Part shown: piece by piece, positions 37,483 to 46,254 of the stretch
How positions within the stretch are numbered: position 1 is the stretch's first letter
How the letters are laid out: each line of letters opens with the position of its first letter
Assembly (NCBI RefSeq): GCF_030056705.1
Contig: NZ_JASHIC010000005.1
Span: 202,251 to 266,250, forward strand
Direction: 5' to 3'
Length of the DNA: 64,000 nt
Origin: Flectobacillus longus
GTDB lineage: Bacteria > Bacteroidota > Bacteroidia > Cytophagales > Spirosomataceae
The notes under the pieces: generated by a model
The model's input: only the letters and a program-made list of their open reading frames with translations
What the model was told of the DNA's origin: nothing
The model's database searches: none
Position numbers and translations under genes: made by a program

Positions 37483-37615
37483 GCTTGTAAGGTTGAATGC
37501 AATAGGCTCGTAGTTAGTTTGTTGCATTCAATTAATACAATTGGTTTTCTTAAATGAACAGGAGTCCACACAAGGAAATCCTTTATTTCAAGAGCTTTTT
37601 TAACAAAGAAAATTT

Positions 37616-39277
37616 ATGAAAAAGTCATATATCAAACAGAGTATTTTGTTAGCAGTATCGGCTTTGGGTTTACTTTTTGCTTGCAAACCCGAAGAAGAGA
37701 TTACTGCGGAAACGCGCTTATTTCGCCCTGTTTTAAATAAAGATCTTTCGGCCAAAAACAATACTATTATTGTGAATATGGCCAATATCAAAGCCGCAGT
37801 GGGTTATACTGTGGAGGTCAGTAGAGATACCTTCAAAACGGTAGACTACAAAGTTGATGTTGATACCAATTATGTGGTACTTGATCAAACCTTGTTGAAA
37901 GGAGAGTCACTGTTCTGGAATACACAATATCAAGTTAGAGCTACTGCTCATGCTGCCAATACCCAATACGATAGTAAAGTATCGGATTTGGGTGGTGTAA
38001 GAACAGAGAAGTTTCCCACTATTATGATTACACCAACCGCTTCCGATGTGATTGACGTAGCGGCTCGTGTGCGTTGGACTACGGGCTCAACGGTTATTGC
38101 TAAAATTAAAGTCTTTGCCAAAACCGATTTAAAACTGGCAACGCCATTAGCATCGTATGATGTCACTGATGCTGAGCAAAAAGCGGGAGCAAAAATTATT
38201 AGTAAATTGGCCCCTTTGACTACTTATCAATTAGCTATTTATAGTGCCGATGGAGCTATTCGTGGTTGGGATAATTTTACTACTATTCAAAGAGCTGTTG
38301 ATACATCACAACCAAATGTAATTGACTTATCTGAAAGTGATGATCCAAATGCCCTAAATACGGCTTTAGCGAATGTCGTAGAGGGTGGTATCATCGTCTT
38401 GAAAAAAGGGGCAACTTATGTAATGCCTACCAATAGCTTTACAAAGTCTGTTACTATTACGAGTGCGTATGGCTTTGGCGACCAAAAAACAATAATTACA
38501 ACCTCGGGTGGTGGTAACATAGGAACGGGAGCAAATATTACCTATCTCCGTTTTTCAAATATTGAATTCATCGGTGCTGATATTGCTGCTAGTTATATTT
38601 TCAACCCGAATATCAGTACGACTACAACCATCGGAGAATTGTCATTCGATAATTGTGTAATTTCAAATATGCGTGGCGTATTACGTATCCGTGCCAAAGT
38701 ATTTATTACAAATTATATTATCAAAAACTCCATTGTACATCAAATTGGTAACTACGGTGTATTGACCACAGATACTGATGGCGATGCACAAGCAGCGGTT
38801 GATAATATCTTGTTACAAACTTCAACTTTTAGTAAAATCAATATTTTCTTAGTATCTCGTCAAAACTCAAAATCTGTAGTTATCGAAGATTGTACTTTGA
38901 GTGAGATTGCTACAAACCAAGGTTCGCTGTTCCAATGGAGAGGTGCTGCTGGTGTTCGTAGCAACGTAACAGGAGGTATTCGTATTAGTAACAGTATTTT
39001 CGGTCATGCTTGGGATCAGTCTGGAACGAGCTTATTGACAGTTCGTGGTAAATCTGCCGGTTTAGAGGCAACTGCTTTTACCGTTCTCAATACCTACACA
39101 ACAAGTGATTTTGGGTACGTTGTTGGTACTGAAATTCCTGGGTTACCATCAAATGCCTACATTAAAAAAGCAACTGATTTATGGGTAAGTCCTTATTCAG
39201 GATTAAACTTCAATTTTAAAGATACTGCTTTCTCTGGTCGTCGCGACAGTGGTGACCCTCGTTGGAGAGTGAAATAA
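37616..39277 (+). CDS. Surface lipoprotein with fibronectin-like and DUF4957/DUF5123-like beta-helix domains
   Basis: The 553-residue lipoprotein (lipobox LFAC, Cys23) has fibronectin type III-like strands (about 35-215). A parallel beta-helix-like C-terminal half (about 225-553) has repeats such as ITYLRFSNIEFIGAD, GELSFDNCVISNM and SVVIEDCTLSEI. This layout matches the DUF4957/DUF5123 proteins often found in Bacteroidota pectin loci, which resemble chondroitinase-B-type helices but are generally treated as glycan-binding. Its place after susD fits a SusE-like surface binding role. Whether it has lyase activity is unknown. Confidence 0.7.
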   Translation: MKKSYIKQSILLAVSALGLLFACKPEEEITAETRLFRPVLNKDLSAKNNTIIVNMANIKAAVGYTVEVSRDTFKTVDYKVDVDTNYVVLDQTLLKGESLFWNTQYQVRATAHAANTQYDSKVSDLGGVRTEKFPTIMITPTASDVIDVAARVRWTTGSTVIAKIKVFAKTDLKLATPLASYDVTDAEQKAGAKIISKLAPLTTYQLAIYSADGAIRGWDNFTTIQRAVDTSQPNVIDLSESDDPNALNTALANVVEGGIIVLKKGATYVMPTNSFTKSVTITSAYGFGDQKTIITTSGGGNIGTGANITYLRFSNIEFIGADIAASYIFNPNISTTTTIGELSFDNCVISNMRGVLRIRAKVFITNYIIKNSIVHQIGNYGVLTTDTDGDAQAAVDNILLQTSTFSKINIFLVSRQNSKSVVIEDCTLSEIATNQGSLFQWRGAAGVRSNVTGGIRISNSIFGHAWDQSGTSLLTVRGKSAGLEATAFTVLNTYTTSDFGYVVGTEIPGLPSNAYIKKATDLWVSPYSGLNFNFKDTAFSGRRDSGDPRWRVK

Positions 39278-39286
39278 AACTTGACT

Positions 39287-39312
39287 GCCCCCGAATTTTC
39301 GGGGGCTTTTTT
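39287..39312 (+). terminator. Intrinsic terminator inside the pectin locus
   Basis: A GC-rich stem (39287-39295 with 39298-39306) is followed by six T residues. It lies only 14 bases before the next start codon, so it may lower expression of the downstream enzymes relative to susCD. Confidence 0.8.
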
Positions 39313-39325
39313 CCTTCCAAAGATT

Positions 39326-40402
39326 ATGAAAAAAAAATCCTTTGCTTTGAGTTTCTTAAGCTTACTTCCTTGTCTATTTCTAGCTTGTCATACTGCTAAA
39401 ACACAATCTACGGTTGTTCAAACAGTTTCTACAGAGTTTCCTAAAGATTCTGTAGCAGAAAGGATGCTTCTGTACCAAAGAGATAATGGCGGTTGGCCAC
39501 AACCTGGCGGAGATGCTATTAATTATTCACTCATAATTAAGCCAGAACTTAGGAAAAAGCTTTTGTCTGAAAAAAAAGTATATGATACCACTATCGATGA
39601 CAAAGCAACTACTAGAGAGATTGCCACTTTAGTAAAAGCCTATAGTCAAACCCAAAATCCTACTTATTTACAATCAGCCGAAAGAGGTATCAAATACCTG
39701 CTAGAAGCGCAAAATAAAGCAGGTGGTTGGGGGCAGTTTTATCCTGATACTTCTGGTTATCATAAGCATATTACCTACAACGACAATGCCATGATCGATG
39801 TCATGAAGGTGATGAGAAGCACAGCAGAAGCGAAAGATGAATATGCCAATCTCTCACCAGCGTTACGACCTTTAGCACAACTAGCAGTTGACCGAGGAAT
39901 CCGTTGTATCTTGAACACGCAAGTTCGCCAAAATGGAACCCTTACCGTTTGGTGTGCTCAACATGACAGACTTACACTAAAACCTGCCAAGGCACGAAAA
40001 TTTGAATTACCATCGCTGAGTGGTGCTGAGTCAGTTGGGATTATTAACTTTTTAATGGCCATAAAAAATCCATCAGACGAAATCAAGCACTCAATAAAAG
40101 CGGCTGTTGCATATTTAGAATCGGTAAAAATCAAAGGAATAAAAGTGGAAGACATACCCGCTCCATCACTTCCAAAGGGTAAAGATCGTGTAGTGATAGC
40201 AGACCCTAATGGAGAAATTTGGGCAAGATTTTATGATTTAGAAACCAACAAACCCTTCTTTGTCGGTCGCGATAGCGTGCCCAAAGCAACTTTAGCCGAA
40301 ATCGAACATGAACGTCGCATTGGATACGGTTACTACGGCGAATGGCCCAAAAAACTCATTGAAGTTGATTATCCCAAATGGCTTGCCAAATGGAATAAGT
40401 AA
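39326..40402 (+). CDS. Pectate lyase, polysaccharide lyase family 10
   Basis: The 358-residue enzyme has a lipoprotein-type signal (LACHT, about Cys21) and an (alpha/alpha)3-like fold. PL10 signatures include NGGWPQPGG near residue 45, GGWGQFYPD near 135, ITYNDNAMIDVM near 148 and the conserved IRCILNTQ, VWCAQHD segments. PL10 enzymes cleave polygalacturonate by beta-elimination using Ca2+. I chose the ATG at 39326, which gives the signal peptide; the frame is open upstream. It would act on pectin demethylated by the CE8 enzymes downstream. Attached to the outer membrane by lipid. Confidence 0.85.
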   Translation: MKKKSFALSFLSLLPCLFLACHTAKTQSTVVQTVSTEFPKDSVAERMLLYQRDNGGWPQPGGDAINYSLIIKPELRKKLLSEKKVYDTTIDDKATTREIATLVKAYSQTQNPTYLQSAERGIKYLLEAQNKAGGWGQFYPDTSGYHKHITYNDNAMIDVMKVMRSTAEAKDEYANLSPALRPLAQLAVDRGIRCILNTQVRQNGTLTVWCAQHDRLTLKPAKARKFELPSLSGAESVGIINFLMAIKNPSDEIKHSIKAAVAYLESVKIKGIKVEDIPAPSLPKGKDRVVIADPNGEIWARFYDLETNKPFFVGRDSVPKATLAEIEHERRIGYGYYGEWPKKLIEVDYPKWLAKWNK

Positions 40403-40459
40403 GACTATGTTTTAATTTTAGAAGTCATTGAAAATGAAAAGGTATGTATTTGTTTTTCT

Positions 40460-40586
40460 GAAATCCTATTGTTTGAGCCGCAGGCGAGTTGGGTCGCCAC
40501 TCCGATTAGGATTTCTTGACTTTCTTTTGCGGCCGCCGCTGCGGTTACTTTTCTTGTGTCAAGACAAGAAAAGTAAGGAGTGGCGA
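40460..40586. repeat. Composite GC-rich palindromic element
   Basis: Nested inverted repeats occupy the 350-base gap between the PL10 and PL1-CE8 genes: 40460-40468 with 40507-40515 (9 bp), 40494-40503 with 40577-40586 (10 bp) and 40545-40557 with 40564-40576 (13 bp, six-base loop). All are perfect. A GC-rich core (GCGGCCGCCGCTGCGG, 40528-40543) stands out from the AT-rich surroundings. The layout is that of a REP/BIME-like extragenic element. A minus-strand frame across it (40405-40650) is not a real gene. The rest of the gap shows nothing. Confidence 0.6.
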
Positions 40587-40752
40587 AGGGAAATTTTGTT
40601 TTTCCGATAAATACCAAATAAAATTTTAAACATACTCTAAGCTCAGTCATTATGTCATAGAAATGATTTTGTTATTACTATTTTAAGAGCTTTTTAGAAA
40701 TAGCCCAATGCTGATACCCCAAAGCTCAAACCCTATTTAAAACCTATTCAAG

Positions 40753-43700
40753 ATGAAAATTTCTTCTTTTTTCCAAGTGAGAAAATATATTTTTTCACTT
40801 GCTGCTCTCATATTGTGTTTATTGTCAGAAACCCATGCCCAACAACTCGCTTTTCCTACCGCAGAGGGTGGAGGACGCTTTGCCAAAGGCGGTCGTGGAG
40901 GTAGCGTATATGAAGTAACGAACCTCAACGATTCGGGTGTTGGTAGTTTGCGAGATGCCATAAGCCAGCCAAATCGAACTATTATTTTTAAAGTTTCGGG
41001 AGAAATAAAACTAAAAAGTAGACTCGTAATCAAACAGAATAATATTACGATTGCAGGTCAAACAGCTCCAGGAGATGGGATTTGTATCACAGGATATACC
41101 CTTAATATTTCGGCATCAGATATAATCGTCCGATTTCTTCGTTGTCGCTTTGGCGATGAAAATGCTTCTGAAGATGATGCCATGAATAGTTGGAATGGAC
41201 CGTTTCAGAATATTATTGTAGATCACTGCTCGTTGAGCTGGTCGATAGATGAAACGGGGACATTTTATGGCATTCGAAATTTTACCCTACAATGGTCTAT
41301 TTTGAGCGAAAGCTTATATAACTCAAAGCATGATAAAGGGATTCATGGTTATGCAGGGATTTGGGGAGGAGCAAATGCTACTTTTCACCATAACCTTTTA
41401 GCGCATCATTCCTCACGAAACCCACGATTTGGTGGCGCAAGAAAAGGGTATGTGCCATACGACCCAGCTGATGAATTGGTAGATTATCGCAATAACGTGG
41501 TGTATAACTGGGGAAATATCAACTCTTCTTATGGCGGAGAAGGGGGCAAAATCAATATGGTGAATAACTACTACAAAGCTGGTCCCGCAACGCCAGGTAA
41601 CTTGACCACCAGTTCGACCTCCAATAAAAGAAATCGTATTTTAAATTATACCAATTTCTATGTAGATGGAACAGATACTACATGGGGAGGGAAGTTCTAT
41701 ATTGATGGCAATTTCGTAGCAGGGTATCCCGACGTGACGGCCGACAACTGGGCCAAAGGTGTGCAAAAAGATAGTTATGTTAATGCGGATGCGCTCATCA
41801 AAGCGGCTCGTCAAGAAAAACCTTTTGATACAGCACCCGTTCGTACTCACACTGCCGAAGAGGCATATTTAAGAGTATTGGATAGCGCTGGAGCTATTTT
41901 ACCACGTCGTGATGCCATCGATATTCGTATTACTCGTGAAACCCGTACGGGAACTGCTACGTATGAAGGCGCTACTTATGCGCTTGTTACAGGAACAGGA
42001 ATTTCACACCCTTCTGGGATTATTGATAGCCCTACCAATGTAGGTGGAATTCCTAAATACGGCAGTAATACCGCCTATACCGATGCCGATAAGGATGGGA
42101 TGGATGATACATGGGAATTGACAAATGGTCTTAATCCCAAAGATGCAACTGAAGGAAACAAAGTAGCGCCTAATGGCTATACGCAACTCGAAAACTTTCT
42201 TAACAGTATCTCTAAAGATACAGGTACTGGCGAAATTGCTGGCGGGACCAAAACCGTAGATTTGATGGGTTATGACGCCGTAGTAGCATTGGACGAATCG
42301 GGTTCTCACAAAACACTTCAAGCAGCAATTGATGCTGCACCTGTCAATAGTACAGCTCCTTTCCGAATTTTTATTAAGAATGGAAAATATCTCGAAAAAG
42401 TAAATATTCCCTCTAACAAGCCATTTATATACTTGATTGGTGAAAGTGCAGCCAAGACTATTATCTCTTGGAATGATTATTCAGGAAAAGCAAATCCCGC
42501 AGGTGGAACGTATGGAACAAGTACCTCTGGAACTTTGACGATTAAGTCAGATAACTGTGGGTTGTGGAATTTGACGGTAGAAAACACCACAGGGGATGCT
42601 CCTCAAGCTTTGGCGGTGTCCTTAGAAGGAGATAAAACGGTTGTAAAATCATGTATTTTTCTAGGAGGTCAAGATACAGTACTAAGTAATGGTGACGGAA
42701 AGCGCCAGTATTTCAAAGATACTTATATCGATGGTGTGGTGGATTTTATTTTTGGTAGTGCCACCGCCATTTTTGATTCTTGTATTGTATATGCCAAAGA
42801 CCGTGTCGATAAATTAGCGGGCAGCTATATCACAGCCGCCAATACTCCCACTACCCAAACGTACGGTTATGTGTTTCGAAATACCATTTTGCCTGCTAAT
42901 AATGGGGTTACCTCTTATGTCTTGGGACGTCCTTGGCAAAATGATGCCAGCACATCCGATGTTGCCAAAAAAGGAAATAAGGTTGTTTTTTTGAATAGTA
43001 TTTATGGCAATAAAATAGTTAAGCCAGAAGGTTGGTCAGTTTGGGATACTGGAACGAATACTAGCTTGATTACCTATGCCGAATACAAGCCCAAAGGATT
43101 TAATGGCGCTTTGGCAGATGTGAGTAAAAGGGTTTCTTGGTCAAAACAGTTGACTGATGCTCAAGCTTTGGTTTATTATGATAATTCGAAAATATTTGGC
43201 ACTTGGGATCCTTGTACAGTAGCCAATGTTTGTTCAACAGCAAAAGGGGAGTTGGTCATGTTAAATTTTAAAGTTATCAAAGGGGCTAATTTGTCTACAC
43301 CAACAACTTTTACTTGGAATACCGCTTGGAATATGAAAGATATTCAATTCTCAGTATATCGAAGTGTAGATACGAAAACCAATTTTGTCAAACTCAAAGA
43401 CATTACCAGCACTACTGATACACTTTGGAATTATACCGTAAACGATAATGCTCCAGAGGCAGGAAAAACCTATTTCTACGTCATTAAAGCGACTAAAAAT
43501 GGTTACAAAGAGTTTAATACCGACACTGTTTCGGTAACTTCTTTGCCTACAATCACACTCAACGGGACTCCTGCGGATTTTTTACAAGGACTAGGCGCAC
43601 CATCAGCGGCGCAGGTATATACCGTAGCAGGTGAAAATTTACCATCTGCGCTTACTATAACTGTACCTACTAATTTTGAGATTTCTATAGATGCAGGAAA

Positions 43701-45114
43701 AACTTGGAATTCCTCGACTGTTTTGCTCAACCCAACTAGTGGAATTGTAGCAACTACCTCAGTATTAATTAGGCTCAATGCCAAAACAGCAGGGAGCTAC
43801 ACAGGCACTATTACTCATGCGAGTACAGGAGCTATTGCTAAAACCTTGCAATTGACTGGTATTACCCAGACAGAAGCATTGGCCTTTTCACAACGATTGG
43901 CATTATGGTCTATGAGCATATCCGATGCGGATAGTGCCGCTGTTCGTGCCAAAGGGATAACAGTTAGTAAACCTGCCCTAAAAAGATTGTATCTCTCTAA
44001 CGGCTCGGTGATTCCTGCTTATTCTAGTTTGCATGGTCAAGCTTTTGCACCTTCTGCCGATGGTGGAGGCTTATGGACTACTGCAGGTGGTGGCTGGGGA
44101 AATAACCTTTATCGAGGGTCTTATGAGCAAATTGTAATTAAATGTAATACTGATTACACACTCAGAATAGATTCTTTACAGCTGAAAACAGCCCTATACG
44201 CTGCTGCAACAGGTAAGTTTGCCTTGGTGTTTTCAAAAACTGGATTCAAAAGTGACTCATCCGAAGCAACTGCTGGTTTATTGGCAGGTATCCCACTTGT
44301 TGCAGGAGCTAATGGTAAGTTTGCTACGCCAATTGTACCCAATGCCGAGCCAAGTTCGACAGTTACTCGCTATCAATTTGCACTCAATGGTTCAACGGGT
44401 ATTAATCTGGTAGCAGGAGATTCTCTAACGTTTCGTCTTTATTACAGTACTGGTAGTTCAAGTGCAGGTCGCTATGCCAAAATCAAAGATTTAGAGCTTT
44501 TAGGAGTTAGTAAGGCTATCCTAAAACCTACCATGGCACTGACTCAGGCGCTCCAAGATTTTAATTACATGATTGGAATGACCAATGAGTCTCAAAGCTA
44601 TACCGTAACGGCCGAAAACCTACAAGGGGAAATTCAATTAATTCCTTCCGCTTTTTTTGAATTATCTTTAGATAAAACCACATGGGTGAATGCTGCTTCT
44701 GTGCTGAAAATTACACCAACGAATGGGATAGTTTCAACCAAAGTATATGTTCGTTTTACGGCAAGTACAGCAGGTAGTTATACAGGAACCATCACGCACA
44801 AGGCTACTGGAGTACAAGATATAACGGTAAATTTGAAGGGTATTGTCACAAAACCTTTGGGTATCGATGAAATAGGAAATCATGCCTTGATGCTCAGTCC
44901 TAACCCAAGTGTCAATGAAGTACAGGTGTGTCATCCTGCCGAAAAAGCTGAATTGCGCGTCATCGATTTGCAAGGCAATAGCAAAGTATCGCAATCATTG
45001 AATGGACATACTACCACAACAACCCTAAGTTTGCAAGGCTTACCATCTGGTGTGTATCTGGTCCAATGGAGTACTGGTGAAAAAAAGGCTACAAAAAAGC
45101 TGATTAAAGAGTAG
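40753..45114 (+). CDS. Secreted PL1 pectate lyase - CE8 pectinesterase fusion with type IX sorting tail
   Basis: The 1453-residue protein is built in this order: signal peptide (1-29, ending HAQ); PL1 pectate lyase beta-helix (about 30-420, with VDHCSLSWS and the SSRNPRFGG region near 223); a Ca-binding DADKDGMDD linker (about 444-452); CE8 pectinesterase (about 505-816, with GGQDTVLSNG near 638, VDFIFGSA near 660 and LGRPW); a fibronectin-like segment (about 833-930); an Ig-like domain (931-1038); an unrecognised beta-rich region (about 1038-1254); a second Ig-like domain (1256-1366, sharing TAGSYTGTITH with the first); and a type IX secretion C-terminal domain (about 1375-1453, SPNPSVNEV to KKLIKE). 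It joins demethylation and cleavage in one secreted enzyme. Confidence 0.88.
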   Translation: MKISSFFQVRKYIFSLAALILCLLSETHAQQLAFPTAEGGGRFAKGGRGGSVYEVTNLNDSGVGSLRDAISQPNRTIIFKVSGEIKLKSRLVIKQNNITIAGQTAPGDGICITGYTLNISASDIIVRFLRCRFGDENASEDDAMNSWNGPFQNIIVDHCSLSWSIDETGTFYGIRNFTLQWSILSESLYNSKHDKGIHGYAGIWGGANATFHHNLLAHHSSRNPRFGGARKGYVPYDPADELVDYRNNVVYNWGNINSSYGGEGGKINMVNNYYKAGPATPGNLTTSSTSNKRNRILNYTNFYVDGTDTTWGGKFYIDGNFVAGYPDVTADNWAKGVQKDSYVNADALIKAARQEKPFDTAPVRTHTAEEAYLRVLDSAGAILPRRDAIDIRITRETRTGTATYEGATYALVTGTGISHPSGIIDSPTNVGGIPKYGSNTAYTDADKDGMDDTWELTNGLNPKDATEGNKVAPNGYTQLENFLNSISKDTGTGEIAGGTKTVDLMGYDAVVALDESGSHKTLQAAIDAAPVNSTAPFRIFIKNGKYLEKVNIPSNKPFIYLIGESAAKTIISWNDYSGKANPAGGTYGTSTSGTLTIKSDNCGLWNLTVENTTGDAPQALAVSLEGDKTVVKSCIFLGGQDTVLSNGDGKRQYFKDTYIDGVVDFIFGSATAIFDSCIVYAKDRVDKLAGSYITAANTPTTQTYGYVFRNTILPANNGVTSYVLGRPWQNDASTSDVAKKGNKVVFLNSIYGNKIVKPEGWSVWDTGTNTSLITYAEYKPKGFNGALADVSKRVSWSKQLTDAQALVYYDNSKIFGTWDPCTVANVCSTAKGELVMLNFKVIKGANLSTPTTFTWNTAWNMKDIQFSVYRSVDTKTNFVKLKDITSTTDTLWNYTVNDNAPEAGKTYFYVIKATKNGYKEFNTDTVSVTSLPTITLNGTPADFLQGLGAPSAAQVYTVAGENLPSALTITVPTNFEISIDAGKTWNSSTVLLNPTSGIVATTSVLIRLNAKTAGSYTGTITHASTGAIAKTLQLTGITQTEALAFSQRLALWSMSISDADSAAVRAKGITVSKPALKRLYLSNGSVIPAYSSLHGQAFAPSADGGGLWTTAGGGWGNNLYRGSYEQIVIKCNTDYTLRIDSLQLKTALYAAATGKFALVFSKTGFKSDSSEATAGLLAGIPLVAGANGKFATPIVPNAEPSSTVTRYQFALNGSTGINLVAGDSLTFRLYYSTGSSSAGRYAKIKDLELLGVSKAILKPTMALTQALQDFNYMIGMTNESQSYTVTAENLQGEIQLIPSAFFELSLDKTTWVNAASVLKITPTNGIVSTKVYVRFTASTAGSYTGTITHKATGVQDITVNLKGIVTKPLGIDEIGNHALMLSPNPSVNEVQVCHPAEKAELRVIDLQGNSKVSQSLNGHTTTTTLSLQGLPSGVYLVQWSTGEKKATKKLIKE

Positions 45115-45174
45115 TTAGCTTTAGTGCAAAAACTTCAAATAGCGCTCAGATTTTCTGAGGTAGACGAAATAAAT

Positions 45175-46125
45175 ATGAAAATAAAGATTTTAATAGGCTT
45201 ATTACTATTGATGACCTTTTGGTCAACTGCTCAAAAGTATGATTTTGTGGTGGCACAAGATGGCTCTGGGCAATTTCGAACTGTACAAGAAGCATTTAAT
45301 GCTGTGCCTGATTTTCGTAAAAAACCTACGACGATTTACATCAAAAAGGGGATTTATCAAGAAAAATTAGTGCTTGCTGAATCCAAAGCAATGGTGAAAA
45401 TCATAGGAGAGAGCCTGACCGAAACGATTATTCAATATGATGATTTTGCCCAAAAGAAAAATATCTTCGGAGAGGAGAAAGGGACTACAGGTTCGTCAGG
45501 GTTTTATGTATTTGGCAATGAGTTTTCGGCACAGAATATTACTTTCCAAAATATCGCAGGTCCTGTCGGGCAGGCGGTTGCAGTTTGGGTAAAAGGCGAT
45601 AAGGTACAGTTCAGAAATTGTAGATTTTTAGGTTTTCAAGATACTTTGTACACTTATGGTTACGAAAGTCGACAATATTACTACAATTGCTATATAGAGG
45701 GAACAGTCGATTTTATCTTTGGTTCGTCTACGGCTTTATTTGAAAAATGTACTATTTACGCCAAAAATGATGGTTATTACACTGCTGCCTCTACGCCTCA
45801 AAACAAAGAATACGGCTACGTTTTTAAGAATTGTACCTTTACTGGTAGTGCCCAAGCAAATACTTTTTATTTAGGTAGACCGTGGCGACCGTATGCAAAA
45901 GTGGTAATCATGGAGTCGGTGCTCGACAAACAAGTAAAACCTGAAGGTTGGAACAATTGGGATAAAGTATCCAATGAAACTACTTCGTATTATGCCGAAT
46001 ACAAAAATACAGGCATTGGTGCTGAAACTTCGAAGCGAGTTAAATGGTCGCATCAACTCACAGAGGAGGAGGCAAAAAAATATACCAAAGAAAATATTTT
46101 CGGAGATTGGAAGGTTGATGAATAG
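45175..46125 (+). CDS. Pectinesterase, carbohydrate esterase family 8
   Basis: The 316-residue enzyme has a signal peptide (1-19, ending TAQ) and a right-handed beta helix. CE8 active-site residues are visible: Gln133 in GQAVAV, Gln155-Asp156 in GFQDTLY, Asp179 in VDFIFG, and Arg235/Trp237 in LGRPW. It removes methyl esters from homogalacturonan so that the PL1 and PL10 lyases can act. No type IX tail is present, so it is probably periplasmic and acts on imported oligomers, unlike the fused CE8 before it. I chose the ATG at 45175 for the signal peptide. It starts 60 bases after the fusion gene and closes the locus. Confidence 0.92.
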   Translation: MKIKILIGLLLLMTFWSTAQKYDFVVAQDGSGQFRTVQEAFNAVPDFRKKPTTIYIKKGIYQEKLVLAESKAMVKIIGESLTETIIQYDDFAQKKNIFGEEKGTTGSSGFYVFGNEFSAQNITFQNIAGPVGQAVAVWVKGDKVQFRNCRFLGFQDTLYTYGYESRQYYYNCYIEGTVDFIFGSSTALFEKCTIYAKNDGYYTAASTPQNKEYGYVFKNCTFTGSAQANTFYLGRPWRPYAKVVIMESVLDKQVKPEGWNNWDKVSNETTSYYAEYKNTGIGAETSKRVKWSHQLTEEEAKKYTKENIFGDWKVDE

Positions 46126-46172
46126 ACAGTGATGTTAGGGGCATTTTGAAAAATGTACTGAAATATTTACAG

Positions 46173-46229
46173 GCGTCGTAGAAGTAGTAGAACACCAACT
46201 TGTGTAATCTATTGCTTCTACGGCGTTTT
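46173..46229. terminator. Terminator closing the pectin locus
   Basis: A long stem (46173-46190 with 46209-46225, with a few mismatches and G-U pairs) encloses a small ACAC/GTGT helix and is followed by TTTT. It lies between two convergent genes. Confidence 0.7.
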
Positions 46230-46254
46230 ACTTTTATTATCAAAAAGCAATGAC

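Noticed and set aside
40405..40650. Minus-strand frame of 81 codons across the GC-rich palindromes
   Set aside because: Its sequence is dictated by the inverted repeats (Ala run from GCGGCC), with no start context, signal or family likeness.
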